A stretch of 64,000 bases of DNA, from NCBI GenBank assembly GCA_019510435.1, contig JAEKKJ010000007.1:230873-294872 (forward strand). Reading direction: 5' to 3'. Within the stretch, counting starts at the first letter, position 1. The number at the start of each line of letters is the position of its first letter. Of the stretch, positions 15,614-25,132 are shown piece after piece. The stretch comes from Caulobacterales bacterium. GTDB taxonomy: Bacteria; Pseudomonadota; Alphaproteobacteria; Caulobacterales; Caulobacteraceae. Both the position numbers and the translations under genes were made by a program. Below the pieces are notes generated by a model. The model saw only the letters and a list, made by a program, of their open reading frames with translations. It had not been told where the DNA came from and searched no databases.

Positions 15614-15639
15614 GGAGACTCCCTTGCCGCCCGTTCTAT

Positions 15640-15653
15640 GGAACAAGATTTCC
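15640..15653. promoter_or_regulatory. Inositol operator, GGAA-N6-TTCC (iolG side)
   Basis: GGAACAAGATTTCC lies 27 bases upstream of the iolG start. GGAA-N6-TTCC is the motif I recall for the RpiR-type IolR of rhizobia. The same spacing recurs at 16669-16682 and 22213-22226. Confidence 0.7.
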
Positions 15654-15706
15654 GCCCACAAGCGAGACTGGAACGGCCCCGCTTCGCCGGTTTGGCGATC
15701 CGGCGC

Positions 15707-15733
15707 GGAACAGATATTCTAGTTCAGGAATAT
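15707..15733. promoter_or_regulatory. Imperfect operator and inverted repeat upstream of the RpiR gene
   Basis: GGAACAGATATTCT (15707-15720) is one base away from GGAA-N6-TTCC. It overlaps the inverted repeat ATATTC-N8-GAATAT (15714-15733). It lies 15-40 bases before the regulator start and could give autoregulation. Confidence 0.5.
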
Positions 15734-15748
15734 CCGGTCCGAGGTCGC

Positions 15749-16624
15749 ATGCCTGAAGCCCCGTCCGCCCCCGTCACCGCGGAGGAGCTGCGCGCCGCGA
15801 TCCTGACGCGCTACAGCGGACTGTCCAAACGCCTCCAGCAGATCGCCCGCTATGTGCTGGACGAGCCGAACGAAGTGGCGCTGGAGACCCTGGCGGTGAT
15901 CGCCCAGCGCAGCGGGGTGCAGCCTTCGGCCATCGTGCGCTTCGCCAAGGGCTTCGGCTTCGACGGCGCCAGCCAGATGCAGCGCCTGTTCCGCGACGGC
16001 CTGCTCTCGGGCAACGCGGCCCTCGGCTACGGCGAGCGCGTCCGCAACTTCTCCCGCGCGGTCGACCAGAGCGGGGTGTCCGGCGGCGTCGACCTCCTGC
16101 GGGAGTTCGTCGAGGGCAACACCATGGCCCTGCAGAACCTGCCGCAGACCGTCAGCGACGCCGAGCTCACCGGCGCCGTGCGCCTCGTGGAGGCGGCCGA
16201 GGCGGTCTATGTGGTGGGCTTCCGCCGCGCCTTCCCGGTCGCCTCGTACCTCGCCTATTCGCTGCAGCAGGCCGGCAAGCGCATCGTGTTCGTCGACGGC
16301 GTCGCGGGCCTGGCGCGCCAGCAGGTGCAGAGCCTGACGTCCAAGGACCTGCTCATCGCGGTGAGCTACCATCCCTACGCCGAGGAAACGGTGCAGGCGG
16401 TGGAGGCGGCGGCCGCCCTCGGCGCGCCCGTGCTGTCGATCAGCGACAGCGTGGTCAGCCCGATCGCCAAGCCCGCGACGGTGACCCTGCAGGTGCGCGA
16501 GTCCGAGATCCGCGCCTTCCGCTCCCTGTCCGCCTCCATGTGCCTGGCCCAGGCGCTGGTGATCGGCTTCGCCTTCGAGGCCTCGCGCAAGGAGGAGGCG
16601 CGCCGCAAACGGCGGAAGGCCTGA
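15749..16624 (+). CDS. iolR: RpiR-family regulator of inositol genes
   Basis: Protein of 291 residues. The N-terminal RpiR helix-turn-helix (about 15-90) has LSKRLQQIARYVLDEP, ETLAVIAQRSGVQPSAIVRFAKGFGF. A C-terminal SIS sugar-phosphate-binding domain (about 130-275) has VYVVGFRRAFPVASYLAYSL and DLLIAVSYHPYAEETVQAV. SIS-domain regulators of inositol operons respond to a phosphorylated pathway intermediate. The start at 15749 follows GAGG. Location between iolG and iolC and three good palindromes nearby support the role; the symbol is assigned by context. Confidence 0.9.
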   Translation: MPEAPSAPVTAEELRAAILTRYSGLSKRLQQIARYVLDEPNEVALETLAVIAQRSGVQPSAIVRFAKGFGFDGASQMQRLFRDGLLSGNAALGYGERVRNFSRAVDQSGVSGGVDLLREFVEGNTMALQNLPQTVSDAELTGAVRLVEAAEAVYVVGFRRAFPVASYLAYSLQQAGKRIVFVDGVAGLARQQVQSLTSKDLLIAVSYHPYAEETVQAVEAAAALGAPVLSISDSVVSPIAKPATVTLQVRESEIRAFRSLSASMCLAQALVIGFAFEASRKEEARRKRRKA

Positions 16625-16666
16625 CGGCCTCCCGCCAATGAAACGAACGTTGCGAGCGCAATTCTG

Positions 16667-16684
16667 TTGGAATATGCATTCCAA
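16667..16684. promoter_or_regulatory. Inositol operator at the iolC promoter
   Basis: TTGGAATATGCATTCCAA has perfect 7-base arms around a 4-base centre and contains GGAA-N6-TTCC. It ends 33 bases before the iolC start and would block transcription of iolCDEB when occupied. Confidence 0.75.
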
Positions 16685-16716
16685 TATGTATCGCGCTGGA
16701 AGCCGCTTTGGACTGC

Positions 16717-18642
16717 ATGGCTGAGGACGCAAAGGTGATCGACCTGCTCGCCATCGGCCGGTCCAGCGTCGACCTCTATGGCGAGCAGGTGGGCGGCCGG
16801 CTGGAGGACATGGGCTCCTTCGCCAAGTACGTCGGCGGCAGCCCGACCAACACCGCCATCGGCGCTGCGCGGCTGGGCCTGAAGAGCGCGGTGCTCACCC
16901 GGGTCGGCGCCGATCACATGGGCCGCTTCATCCGCGAGCAGCTGGTGCGCGAAGGCGTCGACGTGGCCAGCGTGATCTCCGACCCGGACCGGCTGACGGC
17001 GCTGGTCATCCTGGGCATCCGCGACCGCGAGAGCTTCCCGCTGATCTTCTACCGCGAGAACTGCGCCGACATGGCGATTTCGCCGGACGATGTGGACCCC
17101 GCCCAGGTGGCCGCCGCGCGGGCCGTGCTGATCAACGGCACGCACCTCTCCCAGGCCGAGGTCTTCGAAGCCTCGATGAAGGCCGCCCGCCTGGCGCGCG
17201 CCGCGGGCGGCAAGGTGGTGTTCGACGTGGACTACCGCCCGGTGCTGTGGGGCCTGACCTCGCGCGACATGGGCGAGGACCGCTTCGTGGCCCATGACGC
17301 GGTCACGCAGATCCTGCAGCAGGTGCTGCCGGTCTGCGACCTGGTGGTCGGCACCGAGGAGGAGATGCACATCCTCGGCGGTTCCACCGACACCATCGCC
17401 GCCTTGCGGGCCGTGCGCGTTCGCACCGATGCGCTGCTGGTCTGCAAGCGGGGCCCCAAGGGCTGCTCGGCCTTCCCGGGCGCCATCCCGGAGAGCCTGG
17501 ACGAGGGCGTGGTCGGGCCCGGCTTCGAGGTGGAGGTGTTCAACGTCCTGGGGGCGGGCGACGCCTTCATGAGCGGGTTCCTGCGCGGCTGGCTCCGCGA
17601 CCTGCCGCTGGGGCGCTGCTGCGAGCTGGCCAACGCCGCCGGCGCCATCGTGGTCTCGCGCCACGGCTGCGCGCCGGCGATGCCGACCTGGATCGAGATG
17701 CAGGCCTTCCTGGCCGACCGCGAGCGCCCGTTCCGGCTGCGCGAGGACACCGAGCTGGAGCACATCCACTGGGCCACGACGCGTACGGCGACCTATGACG
17801 AGCTGGCGGTGCTGGCCGTCGACCACCGGATCCAGTTCGAGGAACTGGCCGTCGAGGTGGGTGCGGACCCGCGGCGCATCCCGGCCTTCAAGGGCCTGGC
17901 GCTGCAGGCCCTGCACGAGGTGGCGGCGGGCGATCCGCGGTTCGGGATCCTGCTGGACGGCCGGTTCGGCTTCGACGCCCTGGCCGCCGCCGCGGACCAT
18001 CCCTACTGGATCGGGCGCTGCATCGAGACGCCGCGGTCGCGCCCGCTGGAGTTCGAGTGTTCGGCGGACGTGGCGACCGAGCTCGCCACCTGGCCGCTGA
18101 ACCAGGTGGTCAAGGCGCTGGTGTTCTATCATCCGGACGACGAGCCGGCGCTGCGCGAGCGCCAGGAACGCCAGGTGCAGCGGCTGTTCGACGCCTGCCG
18201 CAAGACCCGCCACGAGCTCCTGCTGGAGATCATCGCGCCCCCAGACAGCGCGGTCGACGCCACCACCATCGCGCGCGCCGTCGCGCGGTTCTACGATCTG
18301 GGCGTGAAACCCGACTGGTGGAAGCTCGAGCCCCTGGACGACATGGCCGCCTGGCGCAACATCGAGGGCGTCATCGCCGCCCGCGACCCGTTCTGCCGCG
18401 GCGTGCTGCTGCTGGGCCTGTCGCAGCCGACCGAGACCCTGCTGGCCGCGTTCGAGGCTGCCGCGCGCGTGCCGGTGGTCAAGGGCTTCGCGGTCGGCCG
18501 GACCATCTTCCACGAGCCGGCGCGGGCCTGGCTTTCGGGCGAGCTGGATGATGCGGGCGCCGTGCGGATGCTGGCCGAGACCTTGGCCTTCCTGGTCGAG
18601 GCCTGGCGGCGGGCCCGGGCCGGGGTGGGGCAGGCGGCATGA
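16717..18642 (+). CDS. iolC: Bifunctional 5-dehydro-2-deoxygluconokinase / DUF2090 aldolase-type protein
   Basis: Phosphorylates 5-dehydro-2-deoxygluconate; the fused C-terminal domain is thought to act as the following aldolase. Protein of 641 residues. The PfkB kinase domain (about 8-325) contains GGSPTNTAIGAARLG and the ATP/active-site motif NVLGAGDAFMSGF. The DUF2090 domain (about 340-630) begins at LAVDHRIQFEEL and contains GVKPDWWKLEPL and GLSQP. This fusion replaces a separate IolJ. ATG at 16717 is chosen over TTG at 16708. The stop overlaps the iolD start (ATGA). The operator at 16667-16684 lies just upstream. Confidence 0.94.
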   Translation: MAEDAKVIDLLAIGRSSVDLYGEQVGGRLEDMGSFAKYVGGSPTNTAIGAARLGLKSAVLTRVGADHMGRFIREQLVREGVDVASVISDPDRLTALVILGIRDRESFPLIFYRENCADMAISPDDVDPAQVAAARAVLINGTHLSQAEVFEASMKAARLARAAGGKVVFDVDYRPVLWGLTSRDMGEDRFVAHDAVTQILQQVLPVCDLVVGTEEEMHILGGSTDTIAALRAVRVRTDALLVCKRGPKGCSAFPGAIPESLDEGVVGPGFEVEVFNVLGAGDAFMSGFLRGWLRDLPLGRCCELANAAGAIVVSRHGCAPAMPTWIEMQAFLADRERPFRLREDTELEHIHWATTRTATYDELAVLAVDHRIQFEELAVEVGADPRRIPAFKGLALQALHEVAAGDPRFGILLDGRFGFDALAAAADHPYWIGRCIETPRSRPLEFECSADVATELATWPLNQVVKALVFYHPDDEPALRERQERQVQRLFDACRKTRHELLLEIIAPPDSAVDATTIARAVARFYDLGVKPDWWKLEPLDDMAAWRNIEGVIAARDPFCRGVLLLGLSQPTETLLAAFEAAARVPVVKGFAVGRTIFHEPARAWLSGELDDAGAVRMLAETLAFLVEAWRRARAGVGQAA

Positions 18643-20489
18643 GCACGCTGCGGCTCACGGCGGCGCAGGCGAGCGTCCTCTGGCTGACCCGCCAGATGGT
18701 CGAGGTCGAGGGCGCGGAGGTTCCATTCTTCGCCGGCGTCTGGGCGATCTTCGGCCACGGCAATGTCGCCGGCCTGGGCGAGGCGCTGGCGGGGCGGCAG
18801 GACGCCATCCCCACGTTCCGGGCGCACAACGAGCAGGCCATGGCCCACGCCGCCATCGCCTACGCCAAACAGATGCGCCGCCGCCGGGCGATGGTCTGCA
18901 CCACCTCCATCGGGCCCGGCGCGACCAACATGGTCACCGCCGCCGCCCTGGCGCATGTGAACCGCCTGCCGGTGCTGTTCCTGCCCGGCGACGTCTACGC
19001 CAGCCGCCGGCCCGACCCGGTGCTGCAGCAGGTGGAGGACTTCGGCGACGGGGCGGTCAGCGCCAACGACTGTTTCCGCCCGGTCTCGCGCTACTTCGAC
19101 CGCATCGCCCGGCCCGAGCAGCTGCTCGCAGCGCTGCCGCGCGCCCTGGCGGTGATGACCGATCCGGCCGAGTGTGGTCCGGCGACCCTGGCGTTCTGCC
19201 AGGACGTGCAGGCCGAGGCCTTCGACTATCCCGAGAGCTTCTTCGTACGACGCGTCTGGCGCATCCGCCGCCCCGGGCCGGACCCGCGCGAGGTCGATGA
19301 CCTCGCCGCCGCGCTGAAGGCGTCCGTCCGGCCGCTGATCGTGGCGGGGGGCGGGGTTCTGTATGCCGGGGCGGAGGCGCGCCTTGGCCGGCTCGCCGAA
19401 ACGCTGGGCGTACCGGTGGCCGAGACCCAGGCCGGCAAGGGCGCGCTCCCCTGGGATCATCCCATGAACCTCGGCAGCATTGGCGTGACGGGCTCCAGCG
19501 CCGCCAACGCCGCCGCCGCGGACGCCGATCTGGTCATCGGGGTCGGTACGCGCCTGCAGGACTTCACCACCGGCTCGCGCGCGCTGTTCGCCGCGCCGGC
19601 CCGCAGGCTGTTCCAGGTCAACGTGGCCGCGTTCGACGCCCACAAGCATGGCGCAACACCGGTGGTGGGCGACGCGGCGGTGGTGCTGGAGGCGCTGGAG
19701 GCCCGGCTGGACGGCTGGCGCGCGCCGCGGGACTGGCGGACCTGGGCCACATCCGCGATGAGCGCCTGGAACGCGTCCGCCGACGCGGCAACCGCGGCCC
19801 CGCCCGGCAACGCCCTGCCGTCCGACGCCCAGGTGATCGGCGCGGTGCAGCGGGCCACGGGCCCCGACGCCGTCGTGGTCTGCGCCGCCGGCGGTCTGCC
19901 GGGCGAACTGCACAAGCTGTGGCGCACCGCGCGGCCCGGTGGCTACCACGTGGAATACGGCTATTCCTGCATGGGCTACGAGATCGCCGGCGGCCTGGGC
20001 GTGAAGATGGCCGCGCCCGACCGGGACGTCCACGTGATGGTCGGCGACGGCAGCTACCTGATGCTGAACTCCGAGATCGCCACCTCGGTCATGCTGGGCC
20101 TGAAGCTGACGATCACGGTGCTCGACAACGGCGGCTTCGGCTGCATCAACCGCCTGCAGCAGGCCACGGGCGGCATCCCGTTCAACAACCTGCTGGCCGA
20201 TGCGCGGGGCGAGACCCCGCCGGCCATCGACTTCGCCGCCCATGCGGCCAGCCTGGGCGCGCGCTCGGAGAAGGTCGCCGGGATCGCCGAGCTTGAGGCC
20301 GCGCTCGTCCGCGCCCGCGCCAGCGACCGGACCTATGTCATCGTCATCGACACCGATCCCGCGATCAGCACCCAGGCCGGCGGCGCCTGGTGGGACGTCG
20401 CGGTGCCCGAGGTCTCGGAGCGTCCGCAGGTGCGTGAGGCCCGCGCCGCCTACGAGGCCGCCGTCAAAGATCAGCGTATCGGAGACTGA
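18639..20489 (+). CDS. iolD: 3D-(3,5/4)-trihydroxycyclohexane-1,2-dione hydrolase
   Basis: Thiamine-diphosphate enzyme that opens the ring of the dione formed by IolE. Protein of 616 residues: N-terminal pyrimidine-binding domain with the catalytic glutamate in HNEQAMAHAA, a central domain, and a C-terminal domain with the ThDP/metal motif from GDGSYLMLNSEI to LDNGGFG. Length matches IolD. Translation is coupled to iolC by ATGA; iolE begins 3 bases after its stop. Confidence 0.95.
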   Translation: MSTLRLTAAQASVLWLTRQMVEVEGAEVPFFAGVWAIFGHGNVAGLGEALAGRQDAIPTFRAHNEQAMAHAAIAYAKQMRRRRAMVCTTSIGPGATNMVTAAALAHVNRLPVLFLPGDVYASRRPDPVLQQVEDFGDGAVSANDCFRPVSRYFDRIARPEQLLAALPRALAVMTDPAECGPATLAFCQDVQAEAFDYPESFFVRRVWRIRRPGPDPREVDDLAAALKASVRPLIVAGGGVLYAGAEARLGRLAETLGVPVAETQAGKGALPWDHPMNLGSIGVTGSSAANAAAADADLVIGVGTRLQDFTTGSRALFAAPARRLFQVNVAAFDAHKHGATPVVGDAAVVLEALEARLDGWRAPRDWRTWATSAMSAWNASADAATAAPPGNALPSDAQVIGAVQRATGPDAVVVCAAGGLPGELHKLWRTARPGGYHVEYGYSCMGYEIAGGLGVKMAAPDRDVHVMVGDGSYLMLNSEIATSVMLGLKLTITVLDNGGFGCINRLQQATGGIPFNNLLADARGETPPAIDFAAHAASLGARSEKVAGIAELEAALVRARASDRTYVIVIDTDPAISTQAGGAWWDVAVPEVSERPQVREARAAYEAAVKDQRIGD

Positions 20490-20491
20490 CC

Positions 20492-21391
20492 ATGTCCATC
20501 CGTTTCGGCGTCAGCCCGATCGCCTGGGTGAACGACGACATGCCGGAGCTGGGCGGCGCGACCCCGCTCGAAACCATCCTCACCGACGCGCGCGACATCG
20601 GGTTCGCCGGCGTCGAGCTCGGCGGCAAGTTCCCGCGCGATCCGGCGGTCCTGAAGCCCCTGCTGGATCGGTATGGCCTGGACCTGGTCGGCGGCTGGTA
20701 CAGCGGCGCCCTGCTGACCCGCGACGTGGAGGCCGAGATCGCGGCGGCTGAGGACCACCTCAGCCTGCTGAAGGCCATGGGCTCGACCGTCTTCGTGCAT
20801 GCGGAGACCAGCAACGCCATCCACGGCCAGCGAGGGACGCCGCTCGCCGCGACGCCGCGGCTGGACGCCGCCGGCTGGAAGCCGTTCGGCGAGCGGCTGA
20901 CCCAGTTCGCCGAGCACATTGCGGCCCACGGCCTGCGGTTCGCCTACCACCACCACCTGGGCACCGTGGTGGAGCGGCCTGAAGACCTGGACGCCTTCCT
21001 CGCCGCCACCGGCGAGATCGTGGGGCTGACACTGGACACCGGCCACGCGGCGCTGGGCGGCATCGATCCGGTGGCGGCGATCCGGGCCCATCCTCGGCGA
21101 ATCGCCCACGTCCACTGCAAGGACATCCGCGCCCAGGTGTTCACGCGCATCCAGGAGCGGCGTCAGAGCTTCCTGGACGGCGTCCTGGCCGGCATGTTCA
21201 CCGTGCCCGGGGACGGCGGGCTCGACTACGGCGCGGTCATGCGCGCGCTAGCGGACATCGGCTACGGCGGCTGGATCGTCGTCGAGGCCGAACAGGACCC
21301 GGCGGTCGCCGACCCGCGGCGGTACGGCGAGATCGGCCTGCGCACCCTGGAGCGGGAAGCGGCCGCCGCCGGCCTGCGAAAGGCCGCCTGA
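20492..21391 (+). CDS. iolE: Inosose dehydratase
   Basis: Removes water from scyllo-inosose to give the dione substrate of IolD. Protein of 299 residues, a xylose-isomerase-type TIM barrel. Likely metal ligands are in VFVHAE, AYHHHLGTVVE, LDTGHAALGG, HVHCKD and the C-terminal VVEAEQDP. The start at 20492 has GGAGAC 8 bases upstream. The stop overlaps the iolB start as TGATG. Confidence 0.94.
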   Translation: MSIRFGVSPIAWVNDDMPELGGATPLETILTDARDIGFAGVELGGKFPRDPAVLKPLLDRYGLDLVGGWYSGALLTRDVEAEIAAAEDHLSLLKAMGSTVFVHAETSNAIHGQRGTPLAATPRLDAAGWKPFGERLTQFAEHIAAHGLRFAYHHHLGTVVERPEDLDAFLAATGEIVGLTLDTGHAALGGIDPVAAIRAHPRRIAHVHCKDIRAQVFTRIQERRQSFLDGVLAGMFTVPGDGGLDYGAVMRALADIGYGGWIVVEAEQDPAVADPRRYGEIGLRTLEREAAAAGLRKAA

Positions 21392-22197
21392 TGTCCAGCC
21401 TCCGCGTCCGCCCGCACCAGCCCGACGCCGCGGGCCGGGTGCTTGAAGTGACCCCCAAGAGCGCCGGCTGGGCGCATGTGGGCTTCGCCGTCCACAGGCT
21501 GGGCGACGGCCAGGCCGCCACCGGCGGCGAGCCCGGCCGCGAGACTTGCCTCGTCGTCCTGGCCGGGACCGCCGACATCACCGTCGGCGCCGTGCGCTAT
21601 GCCGGCGTCGGCGACCGCGCGAGCGTCTTCGAGGACAAGGCGCCCGGCGCAGTCTATGTGCCCGCCGGCGCCGAATGGTCGGTGACCGCCAACGGGCCGG
21701 TGGAGCTCGCAGTCTGCACGGCGCCTGGGACCGGCGGCGGCGGGCCTCGGCAAATCGATCCCGCCCGGATGAGCCGCGAGGTCCGCGGCAAGGGCGCCAA
21801 CACCCGCTACGTCCGCAACATCCTGCCCGAGACGGAAGCCGCCGAGAGCCTGTTGGTGGTCGAGGTGATCACGCCGGGCGGCCACTGGTCGAGCTATCCG
21901 CCGCACAAGCACGACACGGCCTCGCCAGCCGAGGAGACCCAGCTGGAGGAGACCTACTACCATCGCCTCCGGCCGCCGCAGGGCTTTGCGATCCAGCGCG
22001 TCTACACCGACGACCGCAGCCTGGACGAGACCATCTCCGTGGAGGACGGGGATGTGGTGATGGTGCCCCGCGGCTACCACCCGGTGGGCGCGCCCTACGG
22101 TTACGACCTCTACTATCTCAACGTCATGGCCGGCCCCAAGCGCCAGTGGATCTTCCGCAACGACCCGGTCCACGACTGGATCGCGAAGCAGGCCTGA
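21391..22197 (+). CDS. iolB: 5-deoxy-glucuronate isomerase
   Basis: Converts 5-deoxyglucuronate to 5-dehydro-2-deoxygluconate, the kinase substrate of IolC. Protein of 268 residues with a double cupin fold. Metal ligands are likely in YPPHKHDT and QLEETYYHRL, with a later conserved GYHPVGAPYGYDLYYLNVMAG. It is the last gene of iolCDEB; the transporter genes follow after 39 bases but have their own operator. Confidence 0.94.
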   Translation: MSSLRVRPHQPDAAGRVLEVTPKSAGWAHVGFAVHRLGDGQAATGGEPGRETCLVVLAGTADITVGAVRYAGVGDRASVFEDKAPGAVYVPAGAEWSVTANGPVELAVCTAPGTGGGGPRQIDPARMSREVRGKGANTRYVRNILPETEAAESLLVVEVITPGGHWSSYPPHKHDTASPAEETQLEETYYHRLRPPQGFAIQRVYTDDRSLDETISVEDGDVVMVPRGYHPVGAPYGYDLYYLNVMAGPKRQWIFRNDPVHDWIAKQA

Positions 22198-22210
22198 GGT
22201 GCGCCGCGAG

Positions 22211-22228
22211 CTGGAAAATTTCTTCCAG
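22211..22228. promoter_or_regulatory. Inositol operator at the ABC transporter promoter
   Basis: CTGGAAAATTTCTTCCAG has perfect 6-base arms and fits GGAA-N6-TTCC. It lies 8 bases before the 22237 ATG. If it overlaps the promoter, translation of the permease may begin further in, for example at GTG 22303. Confidence 0.7.
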
Positions 22229-22236
22229 ACTGCTGA

Positions 22237-23319
22237 ATGATGAAATATCGTGACCATGCCAGGGCGACGGAAGTTCGCCCGGCCAGGGAGCCGCCAGAGT
22301 TCGTGGACAGTCGTGTCGCTTCAAGGCCGCCGCTCTCGCGGCGCGTCGCCACGCCCGAAGCCGGCGCCCTGGCCGGCGCGGTGCTGGTCTATCTGTTCTT
22401 CTTCGCCGTGGCGCCGCCGTTCCGCGACCTCGCGTCCCTGTCGACCATCCTCTACGTCAGCTCGATCTACGGCATTCCCGCCCTGGCCGTGGCCCTGCTC
22501 ATGATCGGCGGGGAGTTCGACCTCTCGTCGGGCGTGGCGGTGGTCAGTTCCGCGCTGCTGGCCTCGATGCTCAGCTACGAGCTCACCGCCAACGTCTGGG
22601 TGGGCGTCGGCCTGTCGCTCGCCGCGGCGCTCGGGATCGGGGCGCTGAACGGCTACCTGGTGGTCCGCACGGGCATCCCCAGCTTCCTGGTGACCCTGGG
22701 CACGTTCTTCATGCTGGGCGGGCTGAACCTCGCGGGAACGCGCCTGATCACCGGCAGCGTCGCCACGCCTTCGATCTCCGACATGGACGGCTTCGCCTCG
22801 GCGCGGGCGGTGTTCGCCTCGAGCTTCGAGGTCGGCGGGGTCAGCGTCCGCGTCACGGTGCTGTGGTGGCTGCTGTTCGCGGCGCTGGCCACCTGGGCCC
22901 TGCGCAGGGCGGCCTTCGGCAACTGGATCTTCGCCGTGGGCGGGGCACCGCTCAGCGCCCGGGCCGTGGGCGTGCCGGTCCGGCGGGTCAAGATCGGCCT
23001 CTTCATGACCGTCGGCTTCGCCGCCTGGTTCGTCGGCATGCACCAGCTCTTCGCCTTCGACACGGTGCAGTCGGGCGAGGGGGTGGGCAAGGAATTCTAC
23101 TACATCATCGCCGCCGTGGTGGGCGGCTGCCTGCTCACCGGCGGCCAGGGGTCGGCGGTGGGGGCGGTGCTGGGCGCCCTGATCTTCGGCATGACCACCC
23201 AGGGCATCGTCTACGCCGGCTGGAATCCCGACTGGTTCAAGTTCTTCGTGGGCGCGCTGCTGCTGGGCGTCATCCTCCTGAACGCCGGCGTCCGACGCTG
23301 GCAGGCGGCGCGGGCATGA
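22237..23319 (+). CDS. Sugar/inositol ABC transporter permease
   Basis: Inner-membrane subunit of up to 360 residues with about ten helices, of the RbsC/FrcC type. Typical segments are [21 protein letters not shown]-like [21 protein letters not shown], and [25 protein letters not shown]. The first ~40 residues are hydrophilic and unusual. ATG 22237 lacks a ribosome site, whereas GTG 22303 follows AGGGAG, so the true start may be 22303. Overlaps the ATPase gene by ATGA. The operator upstream and position after iolB imply inositol uptake. Confidence 0.88.
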   Translation: MMKYRDHARATEVRPAREPPEFVDSRVASRPPLSRRVATPEAGALAGAVLVYLFFFAVAPPFRDLASLSTILYVSSIYGIPALAVALLMIGGEFDLSSGVAVVSSALLASMLSYELTANVWVGVGLSLAAALGIGALNGYLVVRTGIPSFLVTLGTFFMLGGLNLAGTRLITGSVATPSISDMDGFASARAVFASSFEVGGVSVRVTVLWWLLFAALATWALRRAAFGNWIFAVGGAPLSARAVGVPVRRVKIGLFMTVGFAAWFVGMHQLFAFDTVQSGEGVGKEFYYIIAAVVGGCLLTGGQGSAVGAVLGALIFGMTTQGIVYAGWNPDWFKFFVGALLLGVILLNAGVRRWQAARA

Positions 23320-24137
23320 GCGGGCCGCTGTTGCGCCTGACCGGCGTGGGCAAGAGCTATGGCGCGGTGAGCGCCCTGGCCGCCGTCGACCTGGAGCTAT
23401 CGGCCGGCGAGATCGCCTGCGTCCTCGGCGACAATGGCGCGGGCAAGTCCACCCTGATCAAGATCATCGCCGGGGTGCACGAGAACGACCTGGGCGAGGT
23501 GGAGGTGGCGGGGGAGGCGGTGCGCCTGCGCTCTCCGCGGGACGCCATCGATCGCGGCATCGCCACGGTCTACCAGGACCTGGCCATCGCCCCGCTGATG
23601 CCGGTGTGGGCCAACTTCTTCCTCGGGCGCGAGCTGCTCAAGGGGCGCGGGCCGCTCCGGCGCATGGACATCACGCGCATGCGGCAGGTCTGCCATGAGG
23701 AGCTGGCGGCCATGGGTATCGAGGGCGTCGACGTGGAGCGCCCGATCGGCGGGCTCTCGGGCGGCCAGCGCCAGTGCGTGGCGATCGCCCGGGCGGTGCA
23801 CTTCGGGGCCCGGATCCTGATCCTGGACGAGCCCACGGCCGCGCTCGGGGTCAAGCAGGCGGGGGTGGTGCTGCGCTACGTCCTGGCGGCCCGGGCCCGC
23901 GGCCTCGGCGTGGTGTTCATCACCCACAATCCGCACCACGCGCACGCGGTCGGCGACCGGTTCCTGCTGCTGCAGCGGGGTCGCAGCCTCGGCTGCTTCG
24001 CCAAGGCCGAGATCAGCCTGGAAGACCTCACGCGCCGCATGGCCGGCGGGGTCGAGCTGGACCAGATCACCCACGAGCTCGGGGCCCGCGGGGTTGGCCC
24101 GGCGCAATCTGCGGGAGTCGATGCGCATGGTTCTTGA
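23316..24137 (+). CDS. Sugar/inositol ABC transporter ATPase (single domain)
   Basis: Cytoplasmic energising subunit of 273 residues. Walker [11 protein letters not shown]-loop YQDLAIAPL, signature [15 protein letters not shown], Walker [13 protein letters not shown] and switch histidine in ITHNPHH. Unlike RbsA-type carbohydrate ATPases, which carry two domains, it has one, as in the FrcA branch, so it would work as a homodimer. It overlaps the downstream binding-protein gene by 11 bases. Confidence 0.92.
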   Translation: MSGPLLRLTGVGKSYGAVSALAAVDLELSAGEIACVLGDNGAGKSTLIKIIAGVHENDLGEVEVAGEAVRLRSPRDAIDRGIATVYQDLAIAPLMPVWANFFLGRELLKGRGPLRRMDITRMRQVCHEELAAMGIEGVDVERPIGGLSGGQRQCVAIARAVHFGARILILDEPTAALGVKQAGVVLRYVLAARARGLGVVFITHNPHHAHAVGDRFLLLQRGRSLGCFAKAEISLEDLTRRMAGGVELDQITHELGARGVGPAQSAGVDAHGS

Positions 24138-25116
24138 GCTCCCTCGGCGACGGACGCTTCTGGCCCTGGCCGCCGTCGCCGTGGCGCTTGCCGGCTGCAG
24201 CTCGAAGGGCGGCCGGGCGGGCGCCAACGCCAGCGCCGGCGACCATGGGCCGCCCACCATGACCGTGGCGATGATCACCCACCAGGCGGCGGGCGACACC
24301 TTCTGGGACATCGTGCGCAAGGGCGCGGAAGCCGCCGCCGCCAAGGACCGTGTGGCCCTGCGCTACGCCAACGACCCCGACGGGGGCGCCCAGGCGACGC
24401 TGGTCCAGAACGCCATCGACAGCCACGTGGACGCCATCGCCGTCACCCTGGCCAAGCCGGCGGCCCTGGCGCCCGTGATGCAGAAGGCGCGTGAGGCCGG
24501 CATCCCGGTGGTCGTGCTGAACGCTGGGGTCGAGCAGTGGAAGGCCGCCGGAGCGGTGTCCTACTTCGGCTCGGACGACGGCGCGGCTGGCGAGGGAGCC
24601 GGGCGGCGGGCGGCCGCGGACGGCGCCCATCACCTGCTCTGCGTCTCGCACGAGCAGGGCCAGGTGGCGCAGGAGGCCCGGTGCGACGGGCTGAGGCGCG
24701 GCTTCGGCGCCGGGCGCTTCGACAAGGTCTATGTGGCGGGCACGGACATGCCGTCGGTGCGCTCCACCATCGCCGCAAAGCTGCGCCAGGATCCCTCCAT
24801 CGACCTGGTGGTGACCCTGGGCGCGCCGTTCGCCCTCACCGCCATCGAGGCGGCCAAGGAGGCCGGCAGCCACGCCAGGATCGCCACCTTCGACAGCAAT
24901 CCGCAGGTCCCGGCGGCCATCCGCTCCGGCGCCCTGGCCTGGGCGGTCGACCAGCAGCCCTACCTGCAGGGCTATCTCGCCATCGACGCCCTCTGGCTGC
25001 TGCGCACCAATGGCGATGTCATCGGGGGCGGCGCGCCGGTGCTGACCGGCCCCTATTTCATCGAACGCTCGAACGTCGACCGCATCGAGGCCTTCGCCAA
25101 GGCCGGGACCCGCTGA
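24127..25116 (+). CDS. Sugar/inositol ABC transporter substrate-binding lipoprotein
   Basis: Protein of 329 residues. A lipoprotein signal with lipobox LAGC is followed by a periplasmic-binding-protein type I fold of the ribose/IbpA class ([60 protein letters not shown]). ATG 24127 is favoured because GGGAG lies 9 bases upstream; ATG 24121 is too close to it. It completes a permease-ATPase-binding-protein operon beside iol genes, so myo-inositol is the likely ligand. Convergent with the GH5 gene. Confidence 0.9.
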   Translation: MVLELPRRRTLLALAAVAVALAGCSSKGGRAGANASAGDHGPPTMTVAMITHQAAGDTFWDIVRKGAEAAAAKDRVALRYANDPDGGAQATLVQNAIDSHVDAIAVTLAKPAALAPVMQKAREAGIPVVVLNAGVEQWKAAGAVSYFGSDDGAAGEGAGRRAAADGAHHLLCVSHEQGQVAQEARCDGLRRGFGAGRFDKVYVAGTDMPSVRSTIAAKLRQDPSIDLVVTLGAPFALTAIEAAKEAGSHARIATFDSNPQVPAAIRSGALAWAVDQQPYLQGYLAIDALWLLRTNGDVIGGGAPVLTGPYFIERSNVDRIEAFAKAGTR

Positions 25117-25132
25117 CGGCGCGTGGCGCTGC

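Noticed and set aside
16375..18513. 712-codon minus-strand open frame opposite iolC and the end of the RpiR gene
   Set aside because: Antisense to a clearly recognised gene; His/Gln/Arg-rich composition typical of antisense frames in G+C-rich DNA.
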